Assembly (NCBI GenBank): GCA_033977485.1
Contig: CM066989.1
Coordinates: forward strand, 98,785,887 to 98,849,886
Length of the DNA stretch: 64,000 nucleotides
From: Hydrangea macrophylla
Lineage: Eukaryota; Streptophyta; Magnoliopsida; Cornales; Hydrangeaceae
Direction: 5' to 3'
The notes below the pieces were generated by a model. That model was given only the letters and a program-made list of their open reading frames with translations. It was not told where the DNA came from and searched no databases. The position numbers and the translations under genes were made by a program. This document shows positions 23,401-34,843 of this stretch, one piece after another; the stretch's first letter is position 1; each line of letters starts with the position of its first letter.

Positions 23401-23737
23401 TCAAACCAAACATAGTATAAGATGATTATTTGGATGCTAATTGAGCCATGTCGAGAGATGGGGCGAGTTGACGGTGTTTTAGTCGTGGCAAAGGCTCCTT
23501 TCTCTCTTATACCAAAACCCCGAGCCAAGTTCTTTGGTTATGAATGGGTCGTTCCCCTTTATCCGTTTGGGTGAGTCAAATTGGGTTCTTGCTTCCCTAA
23601 AGACCAAGTGGCGACTCTGTATCTATTTTCACAAACTTTCTTTTTTCGTCTTTTCTTCAAACAATTTCAAAAGAAAAATTAATTCTGAAACCTCGGAAAA
23701 GAGTAGGGGGTGAGCTCCTGGAGGCCACATGTCCACA
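20438..23737 (+). mobile_element. Solo LTR, 3300 bp, TGTAGACACC family
   Basis: It begins TGTAGACACCC and ends CACATGTCCACA, flanked by GCAGG on both sides (20,433-20,437 and 23,738-23,742). A TATA box CCTATATAACC is at 21,524. A cluster of GC-rich inverted motifs (ACCGATGCGGT, GCCATCGTGGC, TGCCGCAGCGGCA) lies at 21,299-21,383. The 3' end contains AGTGGCGACTCTG, a phrase common near the ends of such large plant LTRs. A relative lies on the minus strand at 51,440-54,352. No coding capacity. Confidence 0.85.
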
Positions 23738-23774
23738 GCAGGTAAGTCTCGGACCCTATCGCCAGGCAGCCAAC

Positions 23775-23836
23775 CTGTAGGAAATAAACAGAAGCCATTA
23801 GTTGTTGTATAAAAAAATGTGTACAAAGCTGCCTAC
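23775..23836 (-). other. Intron 3 of the antisense gene
   Basis: Minus strand: donor GTAGGC at 23,836 and acceptor TTTCCTACAG ending at 23,775, 62 bp. The reading frame on both sides is the same gene. Confidence 0.5.
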
Positions 23837-24214
23837 CATGTGGCTGACGCTGTACAGCCACCCGATTAGGGCCTTGGGGCCCAACCTGGAACATTTATCC
23901 ATTTGGCTATGTAGTAGCCCGATTCGGACCCTCGCTCAGACATCATCCACTGTCTCCACTACTGGCATCCCAGCCGGAATATTGTATGGCCTGGAGGGCG
24001 CAACAGCCTCAGCTTGAGTTCACACCCTGTACGGTATGGTGTCAGCAAGGCTACATGGAGGCACAACAACTATCACTCTGGGAACTAATGTCCTGATAGC
24101 CTCTTTTCTGCTACTGGCCCTCAGTAAGGCCTTGCCTTTTTCTCCTTTGGCCAGCCTGCGTGGCCAGAGTAGCTTCCTTCTCCTCTAGAATGACCACGTC
24201 TTTAGGAGCCATCT

Positions 24215-24311
24215 CTATGAAAAATCATAAAAAGAGTATGAGACTGGAGATGACTAACTAAATGTGGATATCAAGATGGCGTACTAGAAATCAGTATGAA
24301 TGGAGACTTAC
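24215..24311 (-). other. Intron 2 of the antisense gene
   Basis: Minus strand: near-consensus donor GTAAGTCTCC at 24,311 and acceptor TTTTTCATAG ending at 24,215; T-rich before the acceptor. 97 bp. Confidence 0.65.
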
Positions 24312-24482
24312 CAGCGATGATAAGAGGGAAGATTGGTGCAACAAGAACTTTGTCCAGGTGGTATATGACCATAGGCTCTCCCACCCGAGACAATACGTCG
24401 ATGATGTTTGTGGGAGCCTGAGCTAGTGCCCTTATCCTATTCTGGCACTCTTCCAAGAGGTTTGCCGGGTCGGCAGATTCCA

Positions 24483-24575
24483 CTACAAGAACCAAAAAAA
24501 AAAGAGAAGAAAAAGTCAACCAATACTGCTACAGCAGGGAAAACCGTCCAAAAGAAAACTTAAGACGTGGCTTAC
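24483..24575 (-). other. Intron 1 of the antisense gene
   Basis: Minus strand: donor GTAAGC at 24,575, then a long T-rich tract and acceptor TTCTTGTAG ending at 24,483. 93 bp. It separates the Transposase_28-like part from the ESADPANLLEE exon. Confidence 0.65.
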
Positions 24576-25270
24576 TTCTCAGCTTGCATGCCTAGGTGGA
24601 CCTCAAGGGGATTATCGAGGCCTCCGCATTAAGCCCGAGAGTGGATACTCAAAAGAACTTTTTTTTCCACCCCTTGTTGTTGCTGGGGGCGTTCTCTAAG
24701 ATCTTCCTCCCTTGACGGGCGCTCAAAGAAAAGAATCCGACATCCCTATATAACGGGGATGACCGGTAGGTCCACAGAAATTCGTGGAGGATAAGCTTGT
24801 ACCCAAACACTTGGGGCCAGAGGGATATGACCCCCATTAGGAACCTCCATCCGTTCGGGGGCAAGCTACCCAGGGGCGATACCTAAGTAAATTAGCAAGT
24901 CCCACGCGATGGGATGAAGAGGTAGATGAAGACCTACGAGGAGCGCATCCTCGTAGAGTATGGTGTACCCCGGTCGGCAAACATGTGTCTCATTGTCCGG
25001 CACAGCCAGGGAGAAGCCGTTGAAGCAAGAAAATTTCTTTCTAATCCTGGCTAAGTCTGATGAAACTAGACTACTGGAGGTCCCCATGTAGGAGAATAAG
25101 ACCTCCGAGCTACCTGAGGTCGATGCTTCGTTTCTAGCCTCCCCCGACTGGAGAATCTCAATATGGGCCTGGCTCAATCCTTCATCAGGTACCACAGTGG
25201 GAATCCTACCTTCACTATGGTGATCAGAAAGAGAGAGTGAAGGAGGGTCCAGGCTGTTGTTCCGAGTACC

Positions 25271-26606
25271 TGATCAAGAGAGAATAAATCCTAATTACAC
25301 GCTTTAATTCACATTTGTTAGTACTTTTTATCCTATTTTTTTTTTGTGTATTTTTAGTTTATTTTTTATTTTCTATCAGGATTTGGAGAAAAGTAAGGAT
25401 TCCAAGCTAAATGGGGTGAAAAAGCAGAAAGAAAGAAGCTGAAAAAGGCATCTCGCGCGAGCGGCCCGCTCGCGCGACAATCAGGAACCTCGCTCGCGCG
25501 ACCCGCTCACACGACCTCCCAATTACGCGCTCGCGCGGCTCACTCGCGCGACCTGTGTAAAAACCAAAGTTGTGTATTTCTGTGTACTGAAGACCACCAC
25601 ATGAACGAAACTGCCTAATTACGTCTAGACTGTAAAATATAGCAGTTTCAGTGCGAATAGGTTTAGGAAAGCTTCCAAACTTGCTTTAAAATCTATATAT
25701 ATCCTATTGTAAATAAATTTTAGTGTTGGACATTAATATACACAACATTAAACAACAAAATAAACTTTCAACCATTGAAGAGAGGAAAGGAAGGAGAAGA
25801 AGAAAAATACCAAGGATTTCCATGGCCTCCTCCATCAACCTCTTGCTATTCCTTGATTCCATGGCCACTTAAACCAAGATCTAGGGTTTCAATGAAACCC
25901 TAGCCAAGTAATAGGATGTTATTTTATGTTTTTCTTTTAGTTTTATTATGTATGGATAATGATTACATGTTTAGAGGATTTTAATAATAAAATTGTTCTT
26001 CTATTGATTAAATCATTGCTTTCAAAATCTATTCTTATCTTAGATCTATTTTGGATGTGATGTGTTCAATGATCTATATTTGTTGTGCTTGTATAGATTA
26101 TTTATATGTAATGGTGCTTAATTGAATAGTGATATCAAGTAGCTGAATAGTTCATGTCTAGGAAAGACGGATTGTGCCGCAACCCTAGTTTAGTGTGAGA
26201 TAATCCTTGCCAACCGAAGATGAATTATGTTGGTGCTTGAATCGTAGTTATCTTCTTAACGGATGAATTGGGCTTGTAGCTACAATTCCCCATTATCATT
26301 CTACGTAATAAGCTAATTGATTGCATAAATACCCTTATTATGAAGCTAGTGGTGGATTTGCAATCCTAGGTTCACTCTAAATATCGTTTAAATCAACTTT
26401 TAATCACTTTCATAGTTTAGATTTATTTTATTGTTCTTAGTTTAATTAAAATCACAGTTAAAATCCATTTTTCTTAATTAATTAGATTTAAGTTTTAAAA
26501 TTAAAGTGCTTTAGTAATTCAATCTCTGTGGGTTCGACCTTTACTTCCACACTACAAATCCTTGAAAAGTAAAGTATACTTTTATATCTTGATTTTGACA
26601 AGATCA
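25271..26606 (+). mobile_element. Solo LTR, Athila/Ogre-like, 1336 bp
   Basis: It begins TGATCAAGAG and ends GACAAGATCA, with a perfect duplication GTACC (25,266-25,270, 26,607-26,611). A cluster of CTCGCGCGA palindromes spans 25,451-25,553; a TATA box CTATATATATCC follows at 25,693. The 3' end carries CTGTGGGTTCGACC, as in Athila-like LTRs. It interrupts the leader of the antisense gene. Confidence 0.9.
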
Positions 26607-26611
26607 GTACC

Positions 26612-27510
26612 CGACCTAGATTGTTCATCCTCCTATCAGGATGACGAGTTGAAGCCAGAGTGATGCATCTCTAGAGTTCCTACAGCGGGGTGGGAGAGTA
26701 GTCAACGACCTAAGTAAGGATCAGGAACACCAAGCCTAAGGTATAAGGGGGGCGAGGCTAAAAAGCCTATAAGGTAGAAGGTACAAAGTTTTCGGTACAA
26801 CGTAACACTTGGTCAGAACTATCCCGAGACACCCCGATCAGCTCAACTGCTCAGCTAGGGAGAGTGGACTACCTGACCTTACGCAAGAGATGAATCTAAG
26901 GTAGAAGAAGTCCCACTCCCTTACAAACCCCAGTGGATTCCTACTCTCCAGCCTCACTTAGGTATAAAGAGAAAAGAAGGGAAGGAAAAGTGTAGTAAAC
27001 TGTAACGAGGGAACTAAAGACTTACAAGAAAAGTGCAAGAAAAAGCTCGGATGTCTTGACCGGACATTTTTATCTAGATCGCTCGGTAGACTCAGTAGAT
27101 GGACAACAGGAACAGTGAAAATGCACAAGTGCCCCTTAAATAGGTAGTACGGACGGTCCAGATCATCTCAGATCCAACAGTCCTACACAACTCCCACCTA
27201 AATGCCTGCCAGCCATCGCCTCGGGCAGTTCAAGTGGTGCCTCAAAAGGTGTGCATATTTAATGCATGACATAACGACTCGGTTACAATACAACTGTTCT
27301 GTTATGTTCACACCGACTTCGTTGAATCCTGACTGGACCAGTCACTCTTTGACATGTGGCAGGAACCGACCCCAAGCTTATAGGGTCAACCGGTAGGCCC
27401 GAGCACCGGGTGACCGACCCGGACCCAAATAGTTTCCCGAGCTACTTCCTGAATGGTTTACCTAGCTATACTACTTTCCAACCCTCATCTGATGGAGCAT
27501 CACATTAGCT
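26612..27510 (-). promoter_or_regulatory. Leader and promoter region of the antisense gene
   Basis: No plus-strand gene is visible. On the minus strand CCTATTTAAGGGGCAC near 27,130-27,145 is a plausible TATA region for the antisense gene, some 1.9 kb upstream of its first coding part (about 0.6 kb once the inserted LTR is discounted). This is inference from position and sequence only. Confidence 0.35.
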
Positions 27511-27528
27511 TTGGAAATGAGGGGTAGC
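27511..27528 (+). promoter_or_regulatory. Polypurine tract of the Tat element
   Basis: GGAAATGAGGGGTAGC lies directly before the 3' LTR. The same motif, reversed, abuts the LTR of the gag-only element at 35,548-35,566. Confidence 0.85.
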
Positions 27529-28171
27529 TGATATGCATAAAAATATCCAATGAGAGTATCTCTGTCACCTCAGCGATAAATGCCAAATCACTCGGTAGTT
27601 GTGACTCATTGTATGACCATCCCAGGGATAGTACCTAGGACTGCCCGGTATATCCCGACCTATGAATAATGGATCGAGAATACAACACAGGCCCCTCTCG
27701 TGTCACTAGTTGGCTGTCCACATCGCATTGCACGACCCAAAAGGTTCCAAACAGTTTCCTACCTCAGATAGAAGACTAATGGAAAGAGAAGGGTGTTTCC
27801 TAATCCGACTAGGAAACTCCCACAGTTTGTGCTAATCAATTGTAATTAGATCATAATACCTAATTAGGCTACTTACCTTGTACAAGTGGTTTCTTGTATC
27901 TATAGAAGAGACCACTCACCTTCTTCAAAGGGGGATTCTTATTCTATAGAATTGTAACATTGCATTGCACACACACGTGTTTTGCCCGGCCGGTCTCTGG
28001 TAGCTCCAAGCTCTTATTGGTTCACCAAAGACCCTCGGCAACTTTCATATCATAGTGCAAGTGCTTCGACACACAACGTGGATGTAGGTCTCTTAATTAA
28101 CATGGTCGAACCACATACAAACTCACTTGTCTATTTCTTTTTATTCTCTTACCCAAATTTTGGCATCATCA
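27529..28171 (+). repeat. 3' LTR of the Tat element (643 bp)
   Basis: It is the counterpart of 7642-8288, with the same ends and many substitutions and small indels between the two copies. Confidence 0.9.
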
Positions 28172-28356
28172 AGTTGTATCAAGTATTCTCACCAAAAATG
28201 CCATCATTTAATTTTGGAAATTTAAGGCCCTATTTGGCTAGGGCAATAAATTCACACAACAATAAAACACCTAAAAAATTATCCTAGTCAGCACATAGTG
28301 ACCGCCAATATTCTATAAATATAATTTAACAATATATTCAAAACCAAAGTTATATA
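28172..28356. other. AT-rich stretch before the viral sequence
   Basis: A sequence of about 185 bp between the LTR and the first recognisable viral codons. It may be a badly decayed end of the viral pol or old host DNA. I see no gene. Confidence 0.3.
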
Positions 28357-28806
28357 TTCAAAGTGTAATCTTAGAAACAAATGCTTCTAATACATGCTGG
28401 GGATGTGTATTAAAAGCTTTTCCTGCTTCTTTATGGCCAGAAGAGAAACCACCTCTTTTGATTAATATTATAAAACTAAGAAACCAATTCCCTTGTATCT
28501 TCAGAAAGAAGAGCTTATTTTTGGATATAATTCGGGTACGTTTAAACCAAACGAACATCAATTTATCATTTTTGAAAAAGATACTTGCTATTAAATTAGC
28601 AATTAAAAAATTTCATATTAACTTAGCACCTGAAAACTTTATTGTCAAAACAGACAATAAAGCTGTCAAAGATTTCCTTGTAAATAAAAAATCCATTGAA
28701 CTAGGAAGAAGATTGGCTTGGTATAATAAAATTTCGTAATATACTTTTAAGGTAGAACATCTTAAAGGTACTAACAATTTGCTTGCAGATTTGCTTAGTA
28801 GGGACT
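28357..28806 (+). pseudogene. Caulimovirid RNase H, C-terminal part of pol
   Basis: Pieces in shifting frames show the RNase H of a plant pararetrovirus: an N-terminal ETNASN...CWG motif (about 28,374), a middle SGTFKPNEHQF (about 28,524), and KTDNKAVKDFL (about 28,646) and VEHLKGTNNLLADLLSRD (28,753-28,806). At least one frameshift and a stop (28,738) interrupt it. The join to RT, which lies at the other end of the integrated copy, is missing. Confidence 0.8.
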
Positions 28807-28827
28807 GCTACGCTAAGGAGCATGAAT

Positions 28828-30139
28828 AAGGGTAAACAACCCACACAGGGAAATTGGGTTACCATTGCCAAAAAGGCAAATGAACTTCAAACGAAAGTTT
28901 ATGTTGTTTTCACTGAACGCAAACCAGGCATCCATCAAACAGGGCAAAATTGCCATCAACATGTTAATCAATTTCATGGAGCATGCTATCAATCTTATGA
29001 AAGTATGACAAAGGTTAGAAAACCCTACTACTCTACTCTTCCTATGCCATTGCCAAACAAGCAATTTGAGTATATGACAAGATTTGAAAATACCCAGACA
29101 CCCAAAAATGATGAATCTGAGAGTTCCAATTTTTATAATCCTGGATTACCTATGGAAAATTTATGATGAACTCAATGGTGCTTGGAAAATCCATTGTGCC
29201 AATGAAAGATCTAAGTTTTGAAAGCATATGAGTGCTTTGGCAGATAAAGTAGCCGAAAAAACAGCTAGACTAGATGAGAAAATAACCAAATTATCTAGTT
29301 TTCAAAATCTTTGTTTCAATGTCATTAAACAAATGAATTGGGCAAAAGATTTTAATTTTGAAAAAATAAACAATTTTCTTCAAATATCTGATCTTATAAG
29401 CCATGATTTTTTAGATCCTATTTTTGAAAAATATTAAAAGAATTTATCTCTTTGAAATAGCAAGACATCTTCTTCCAAATGATATTTTTATTCAAATCAA
29501 AGAAAAGGTGGAAGATCATCAAGAAATGATTCTTACATTACTTTTTGATCCCATGAAAAAATTAATTTTCATGATGGGATTCCTAAAATAACCATCTTTG
29601 TGAACCACGAAGAATGGTATTATGAAGACATTCAATGGGGAATAGCTAATCAAGTTATTTTTCAAATTCTTGAATCACATAGTTGGATTCATTTCCCAAC
29701 AATGATTAAGTGCATGCTTTCCTTTATAGTGCAAACCTATATGTGGAATAAATACTTCACTTTTTGGATTGCAAGCACCGTTGGATGGAGAGAAAGAGAA
29801 AAATTCTTTCAACCATATCAGATTTGGTATATTAAACCCACAAGAGAATGGAAATTCGAAATTGACTTAATAAAAACTGATTCATCATATGTGGTTAGAA
29901 AACTAGATCCTGCACAATATTGGGTAGATAGTCTTTTATCTATCTCATCATATATTACAGATATTAATGGATCAGTAACTCTCCCATATATAGTAACATA
30001 TGGTAGAATACTATTTGTTACTCACCATGCTATGGCCTATAAAAGGAACGATGAACAAATCAAAGAAGCAGAAGAACTGCTACTAAGACTAAAAAAGAGA
30101 GATCAACTAGATCTTCCTCCAAATCTGTCTATGATGTAG
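28828..30139 (+). pseudogene. Viroplasmin/transactivator (TAV)-like gene
   Basis: The N-terminal part (28,828-29,166) has KVYVVFTERKPGI and a spaced HQHVNQFHGACYQSY, the viroplasmin domain shared by RNase H1 and pararetroviral P6/TAV proteins. TAV allows re-initiation of translation on the polycistronic viral RNA and forms inclusion bodies. A middle part (29,228-29,437) and a long frame (29,600-30,139, 179 residues) follow; the rest is broken by stops and frameshifts (about 29,166 and 29,440-29,590). Acidic residues in a third frame after 30,140 may be the original C-terminus. Confidence 0.7.
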
Positions 30140-30967
30140 ATGACATGGAGTAATTTCGTTCATAACAGTTCAGTTAGGACCCAGATGACGAAAGCACCCA
30201 CGACTTTGATGACGAAGCATACCAAAACCTTGCAAATGCAATGGAGGCATAGTGGGACTCATCCAAGGGTGAATTATTTTAGAAGACTCCGGAATGACTC
30301 CAACCTTATCCAGGACACGTGGAGATTTCTACAATAAGAAGAAAAAGCAATCCAGACAAGGTTGCTTTTCAAACACAGGGAAGGGGACACGTAGAAGACA
30401 CTTGGAGAAATCCTCTCCATAATTGTAAATCAATTATAGGCAATTATTGTATTAGTCAGTGTAAATACTGCAATAATCAAATAGGAGTTATAATGTCATA
30501 AATGTGATCTAACTACTTTGATAAGAAGTTGAAGTCTTTAAAAGTTTTTAAATAGATATATCATTTACGTAGGAAAATCATCTTGTAACTTAACAAGTTC
30601 TATTGACTTCTCTTTTATAATATACTTTCCTACTTCTTCATCTGTCTTCATTGTGTGTGTAACTGGTATTCGAGCCATACCTCTTTAAAGTCCTTCTTGT
30701 AATATATACTGAAGTTCTATATATCATCTTTGTAAGTATTTTTTTTAGTCTTTACTTTTTGTTTATATCTTTTCTATATACATCTTACTTACTAATATTA
30801 TTCTGATTTATGGTTGCTATTTCTCTTGATTAGTAGTTGTCAAAAGCCTATATACCCGTCTGTTCATGACCATTTTGTTGCCATAGTTAGGCTTGTTCAG
30901 GTTTTTGTGAACTCTTAGGAGGTCTTAGGCACCAGATAATTACTAAGCTTGAGAAAGAATTTCCATT
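30140..30967 (+). promoter_or_regulatory. Viral intergenic region with primer site
   Basis: An AT-rich region of about 830 bp between TAV and the first downstream ORF. TGGTATTCGAGCCATA at 30,664-30,679 is close to the initiator Met-tRNA primer site of plant pararetroviruses (TGGTATCAGAGCC type). TATA-like sequences occur at 30,549-30,560 (TTAAATAGATATATC) and 30,615-30,624 (TTATAATATA); which one served the pregenomic RNA is unclear. Confidence 0.65.
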
Positions 30968-31297
30968 ATGACAGATAAACATAAGACAGTAAATTGTGTA
31001 GAAAAAACTATACAATATATAAATGACTCATATGATCATGCACTTCATATTAAAAAAGAGTCAGCTACAATAGGTAGTGTGTGTTCAAGTTTAAATAGTA
31101 TAACGGATGTTATGTGTTATTGTTTTTCTAAACTAGAAAAAACCCAACAAATAAACCAAAACTATTTAGAGTCAGTAGTTACTTCAATAGATTATAAGAT
31201 AAATAATCTTGGATCTATTACTAGTATTGATCTGGAAAAGGAAACAAAAAAAAAATATAAGTCTTTTAATCAAAGTTTGGAAAAACCAACTAACTGA
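30968..31297 (+). CDS. Small viral ORF, 109 residues, unknown
   Basis: An uninterrupted frame follows the primer site, in the position where caulimovirids keep a small first gene. The product is hydrophilic with a likely helical segment (VMCYCFSKLEKTQQINQN) and a lysine-rich C-terminus. I cannot assign it to a family. It could be a leaky small ORF or a virion-associated-type protein; neither is shown. Curiously it is one of the few intact viral frames. Confidence 0.5.
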   Translation: MTDKHKTVNCVEKTIQYINDSYDHALHIKKESATIGSVCSSLNSITDVMCYCFSKLEKTQQINQNYLESVVTSIDYKINNLGSITSIDLEKETKKKYKSFNQSLEKPTN

Positions 31298-31312
31298 AAA
31301 ATAGATAATGGT

Positions 31313-33018
31313 ATGCATAATCTAGGTGATAATAAAATCCCTCAATTATATTATGGATCCGAAGATATTCTGATGTTACAAGAAAAATACTATAATAGGA
31401 CTGAGTATGAGAATATCATTGAAATCCTAGATTACTGGCGTCAACTATATAAAGACCCAGATTTAACTGTTGAAGAAAGAGATAAGATAAAAACACAGAT
31501 AAGAAACACTTCTATGCAATATGAGGAATTATTAAGGCATTTTGAATATTCCATAAATGTCTTATCAGATGATGAAAGTGAGTCATCCTCTTCAAAAGAT
31601 TCCTTAGATGAAACCTATGAGGATGAAACCCCAACTCCTAAGGGGAAAAGAAAATTTAGTTTTAGATTCAGAATATTTTTGGTGATTTTGGAATGAATGA
31701 GTTCAATCAGGACGAATTTGTTCACGTAGGGAAGGATGGAAAAGCTAAGGTAGAAAAACCTTCTACTTCAGAATCACCTCCTGAACCAGTAGTAGCCAGG
31801 AGAGATGATAACCATAAGTACTCAATAGCCCAGAATGGTACTTATTTAAATCTTATTAATGTACCATTTAGAGGCCAAATAGCCGCTATTGAAGATTGGG
31901 CACAATCATTGTCCATCATCATTATAAATTATGTTACTATATGGACTAAAGCAAAGTTCCTAGATTATATTACAGCCACTCTACAAGGTGATGCAATACA
32001 ACAGTTAAAGCAATGGGAAAAAAGTGAGTTAGGACAAGCCCAAAAAAAGGAATTGTTAGAATATGACTCATTTGACAAAATCCTAGCTAAATTTGCCCTT
32101 CTTTTAAAAACTAATTTATGTGGGTTTGTAGGTGATAGTAATTTGCAAGAAAATGCAAATAATATTTTTGCTAAGATAGAACTGTGTAATATATGTTTTT
32201 ATGAAGACTATGCTACAACTTTTAAAAAGTATTATTATCAACTTGATCCATCAGCCACAATATATTGACTTGATCAATTTTTTCACAAACACCCTACTCC
32301 ATGGGATGAGTTAGCTATTAAAGGCTACCCAGACTTTCTTAAGACAATAGGAAATGAAGATTTAGATAATTTAGGTTTTCACATGCAATATGTTCTTCGG
32401 TTGATAACTCATCACTGTTTAGAACTAAAAGCGAAAAAACAGGTAAAAAATCAGATTCCCAATAATGGATATGGTCAACAATGTTCTGACAAAATTTTAA
32501 GGGAAAATCTAGATAGGATGTTCAACTCCATCCTATAGAGGACAAAAGAAAATTCAAGTGGAAACCATGGAATAAAAATAAAAATTTCTCCAAAAAGAAA
32601 AAATATGTTCGTAAAAAAAAATATAGCTACTTTCAAAAAGAAAACCTGTAGATGCTTCATATGTAATGAAGAATGTCATTATGCACCTGACTGCCCCAAA
32701 AAAGGGAAGAGCATAAAGAAAATGATCAAAGTTCTTGAAGAACAAGAATATGAAGTACTCTTCAGAGAAGAAATTTCAGATGAGGAAGAAATTCTCTATG
32801 AAATCTCTAGTGAAGACTGCAGTTCTTCAAATGAAGAAATTAATGAATATATCTTCATGATGCAAGATAAAATTCAAGAGGTTCCACAAGACGAATTAGA
32901 AAATTTTCGTCTTAAAGATGTGGTAGGAGAGGAAGTCACTCTCACTGAATCTCAATTAGCACGATTTGAAAAACTTCAAACTCTTGCTATACCAGAAATT
33001 TACAAAATTTCTTGATTT
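31313..33018 (+). pseudogene. Viral coat protein gene, broken
   Basis: The N-terminal segment (31,313-31,696) ends in an acidic serine-rich stretch (SDDESESSSSKDS) followed by basic KGKRKF, then a frameshift. From 31,693 one frame continues to 33,015 with in-frame stops at 32,266 and 32,536. It contains the capsid core (DWAQSLSIII, CGFVGDSNL) and a zinc knuckle CFICNEECHYAPDC near 32,656, of the CX2CX4HX4C type, with Cys in place of the usual Gly before His. The C-terminus is acidic (EEEILYEISSEDCSSS). This arrangement of acid flanks and one knuckle is that of caulimovirid coat proteins. Confidence 0.8.
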
Positions 33019-33023
33019 AATTT

Positions 33024-33755
33024 TTCTCAGCACGAGTATTTGAACAATATAGTGGAAACACAAAAGCTCAATTTTCCAGCGAAGGAAAAATTGATATTCC
33101 ACTTTTTGATAAACGAAAGGTTGCTAGATGGAAGGCAAAATACCCCCATATCCAATATATTCATATTGGTGTTATTCAAGTCACCATTACTGCTTTATTT
33201 AGACAAGGGATAGACACCCCAATTTTAGCAGTAGTTTTTGACAAAAGATTTTCGAACCCAATGAAAGCATTCATTGGAGGAATCCAGTCCAATATAGCTA
33301 ATAGAATAATTTGGTTTAACATTAGACCAAATTTCTTTATTTCAATAAATGATCCTAATATTGAAGACACAGTTAGAATAATGATCAAGACTAAAGGAAT
33401 TGCTATAAAAGCAAATTCCCATGGCTTGTCAATTAAATGGAAAACAATCCATGAATTAACAAGGTTTACTGAAACTAGGGTCAAACAAACAAAAAATAAA
33501 TTAGTAGAAAATTTTTAACCTAGACCTTTTGACACAGTTATTCAACCCAGATTGATTAACTGGAGTGATCTAGAAATTCCTAGACAATGGTTAATTTCAG
33601 ATCTCTTAGAAGAAGAAAATAGGGGAAACACAACTCCTATGTTGAATTTACAAGCTTTAGGGAAAAACTTGTATATTCAAAACCAAAGAAGAACAACTTC
33701 TGCCTCCATCTTTAAAAGAGATTTTTCTAATAAACAATTAGAAAAAGGATAATCT
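33024..33755 (+). pseudogene. Viral movement protein (30K type), N-terminus missing
   Basis: One frame gives IHIGVIQVTITALFRQGIDT, VVFDKRFSNPMKAFIGGIQS, WFNIRPNFFISIND and IKTKGIAIKANSHGLSI, the core of the 30K movement protein superfamily as found in caulimovirids, which acts at plasmodesmata. An in-frame TAA at 33,516 is followed in the same frame by LINWSDLEIPRQW, as expected for the C-terminal part. No start codon with the usual N-terminal part was found after the coat protein stop, so that section seems lost. Confidence 0.8.
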
Positions 33756-33843
33756 AGTAGACAAAATAGCATTGGATTCAAAAATGTTCAAGTTCCAATT
33801 TTACCTGGAACAAAATTTTAAAAGGAAGAAGAAATAAAATCTG

Positions 33844-34843
33844 CTTCTATTTATCATCTTTAAACCAAAAATGATTTTTTCATTTTTTTCTCCTAGTCAA
33901 GGAAAAAAGAGATATACATATGTTCAAGGAACATTTAATTTTGCAGGTTATAAACCATAGAACCTTGGTCTGCTAATAGACACGGGAACCACTTTTAGTT
34001 CTTGTAAATGGAATGTAATTCCCAAGGAAAAATGGACTTTAATGAAACACCCTATCCTTGTCACAGGAATTGATGGTAATCACACCTCAATTCAGTTTAA
34101 AGCTAAAGATGTAGCAGTCTGGTTAGGTGAAAATAAATTCATCATACTTAAAATCTTGTGTTTTCCTTAAATGCATGGTGATTTCCTTTTAAGAAATAAT
34201 TTTATTTATAAATATTTACCTATGCATATCTATGACAAAGGTATTGCTTTGAGTATTAAAAATACTTTGATTCAGATACCTTTGCTTGAGCAATATAAAT
34301 ATGTATGTGATACAGAGTTCGTGCCCGTTCCACGGGGTGAAATGACATCCATTGATGAATCTCATTGTATTTATAAAATCTTAGAAGAAAATTTTAGCGA
34401 AGATCCACTAAAATTATGGTCTCGAAGTCCTAGATTTTGCACGTTGAAGTTAAGAGATCCTAATTTCATCATTAGAGTAAAACCTATGATCTATACCAGA
34501 CAGGATATAGATGAATTTGATATTCAAACTCAAGAACTTCTAGACAAGAAACTTATAGAAGAAACCACTAGCCCTCACTGAAGCCCGACTTTCATGGTAC
34601 GAAACCATGGAGAAATTAAGAGAGGAAAAACTAGAATGGTGGTCAATTATTAAAGGCTAAATGAGCAATTAGAATTTGACGGATATTTTATACCTCGAAA
34701 AGATATTTTGATTTGCTTAACCCAAGGATCAAAATACTTTAGTAAATTTGATTGTAAAAGCGGATTTTGGAAAATCCAATTAACTAAAGAGTCAAAACCC
34801 TTGACCGCATTTAGCACCCCTAGAGCTCATTACCAATGGAAGG
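33844..34843 (+). pseudogene. Viral protease and first half of RT
   Basis: The protease motif LLIDTGTTFSSCK (about 33,973) is intact; stops at 33,958 and 34,168 lie in the same frame. From 34,171 the linker to RT follows (136 residues), then stops at 34,579 and about 34,648. RT fingers are seen as FMVRNHGEIKRGKTRMVVNY and FSKFDCKSGFWKIQLTKES, ending AHYQWK at 34,842. The gene is cut there by the insertion of a gag-only Tat element. The rest resumes at 41,514. Confidence 0.85.

Larger units (their letters stand above)
19980..25195 (-). pseudogene. Antisense spliced gene of the Tat element (Transposase_28-like)
   Basis: On the minus strand, between integrase and 3' LTR, runs a gene with introns. 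The first part (25,195-24,576) encodes VCRPGYTILYEDALLVGLHL, LPLHPIAWDLLIYLGIAPG, RFLMGVISLWPQVFGYKLIL and KKKFF, resembling the plant domain listed as putative gypsy-type transposon (Transposase_28), known from antisense genes such as gene 23 of Grande. Later exons give ESADPANLLEECQNRIRALA, and a charged, Ala/Glu-rich coiled coil (20,393-20,150) ending acidic. Introns: 24,483-24,575, 24,215-24,311 and 23,775-23,836. Stops (near 24,866 and 24,649) and two LTR insertions make it a pseudogene. Its function in the element is unknown. Confidence 0.75.
7642..28171 (+). mobile_element. Tat-lineage Ty3/Gypsy element with five LTR insertions
   Basis: The two LTRs (7642-8288 and 27,529-28,171) share start TGATATGCATAAAAATATCC and end TTTTGGCATCATCA. 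A primer site follows the left LTR and a polypurine tract precedes the right one. Order on the plus strand is LTR, gag, protease, RT, RNase H, integrase, then an antisense gene, then LTR, as in Tat-type elements. Removing the inserted LTRs leaves about 10 kb. The flanks are ACTTG and AGTTG, a 5-bp duplication with one mismatch. Stops and frameshifts show it is dead, and the LTRs differ at many positions, so insertion is old. Confidence 0.9.

Noticed and set aside
30664..30679. Possible tRNA gene fragment
   Set aside because: Only the short tRNA 3'-complementary stretch is present; it is a primer site.
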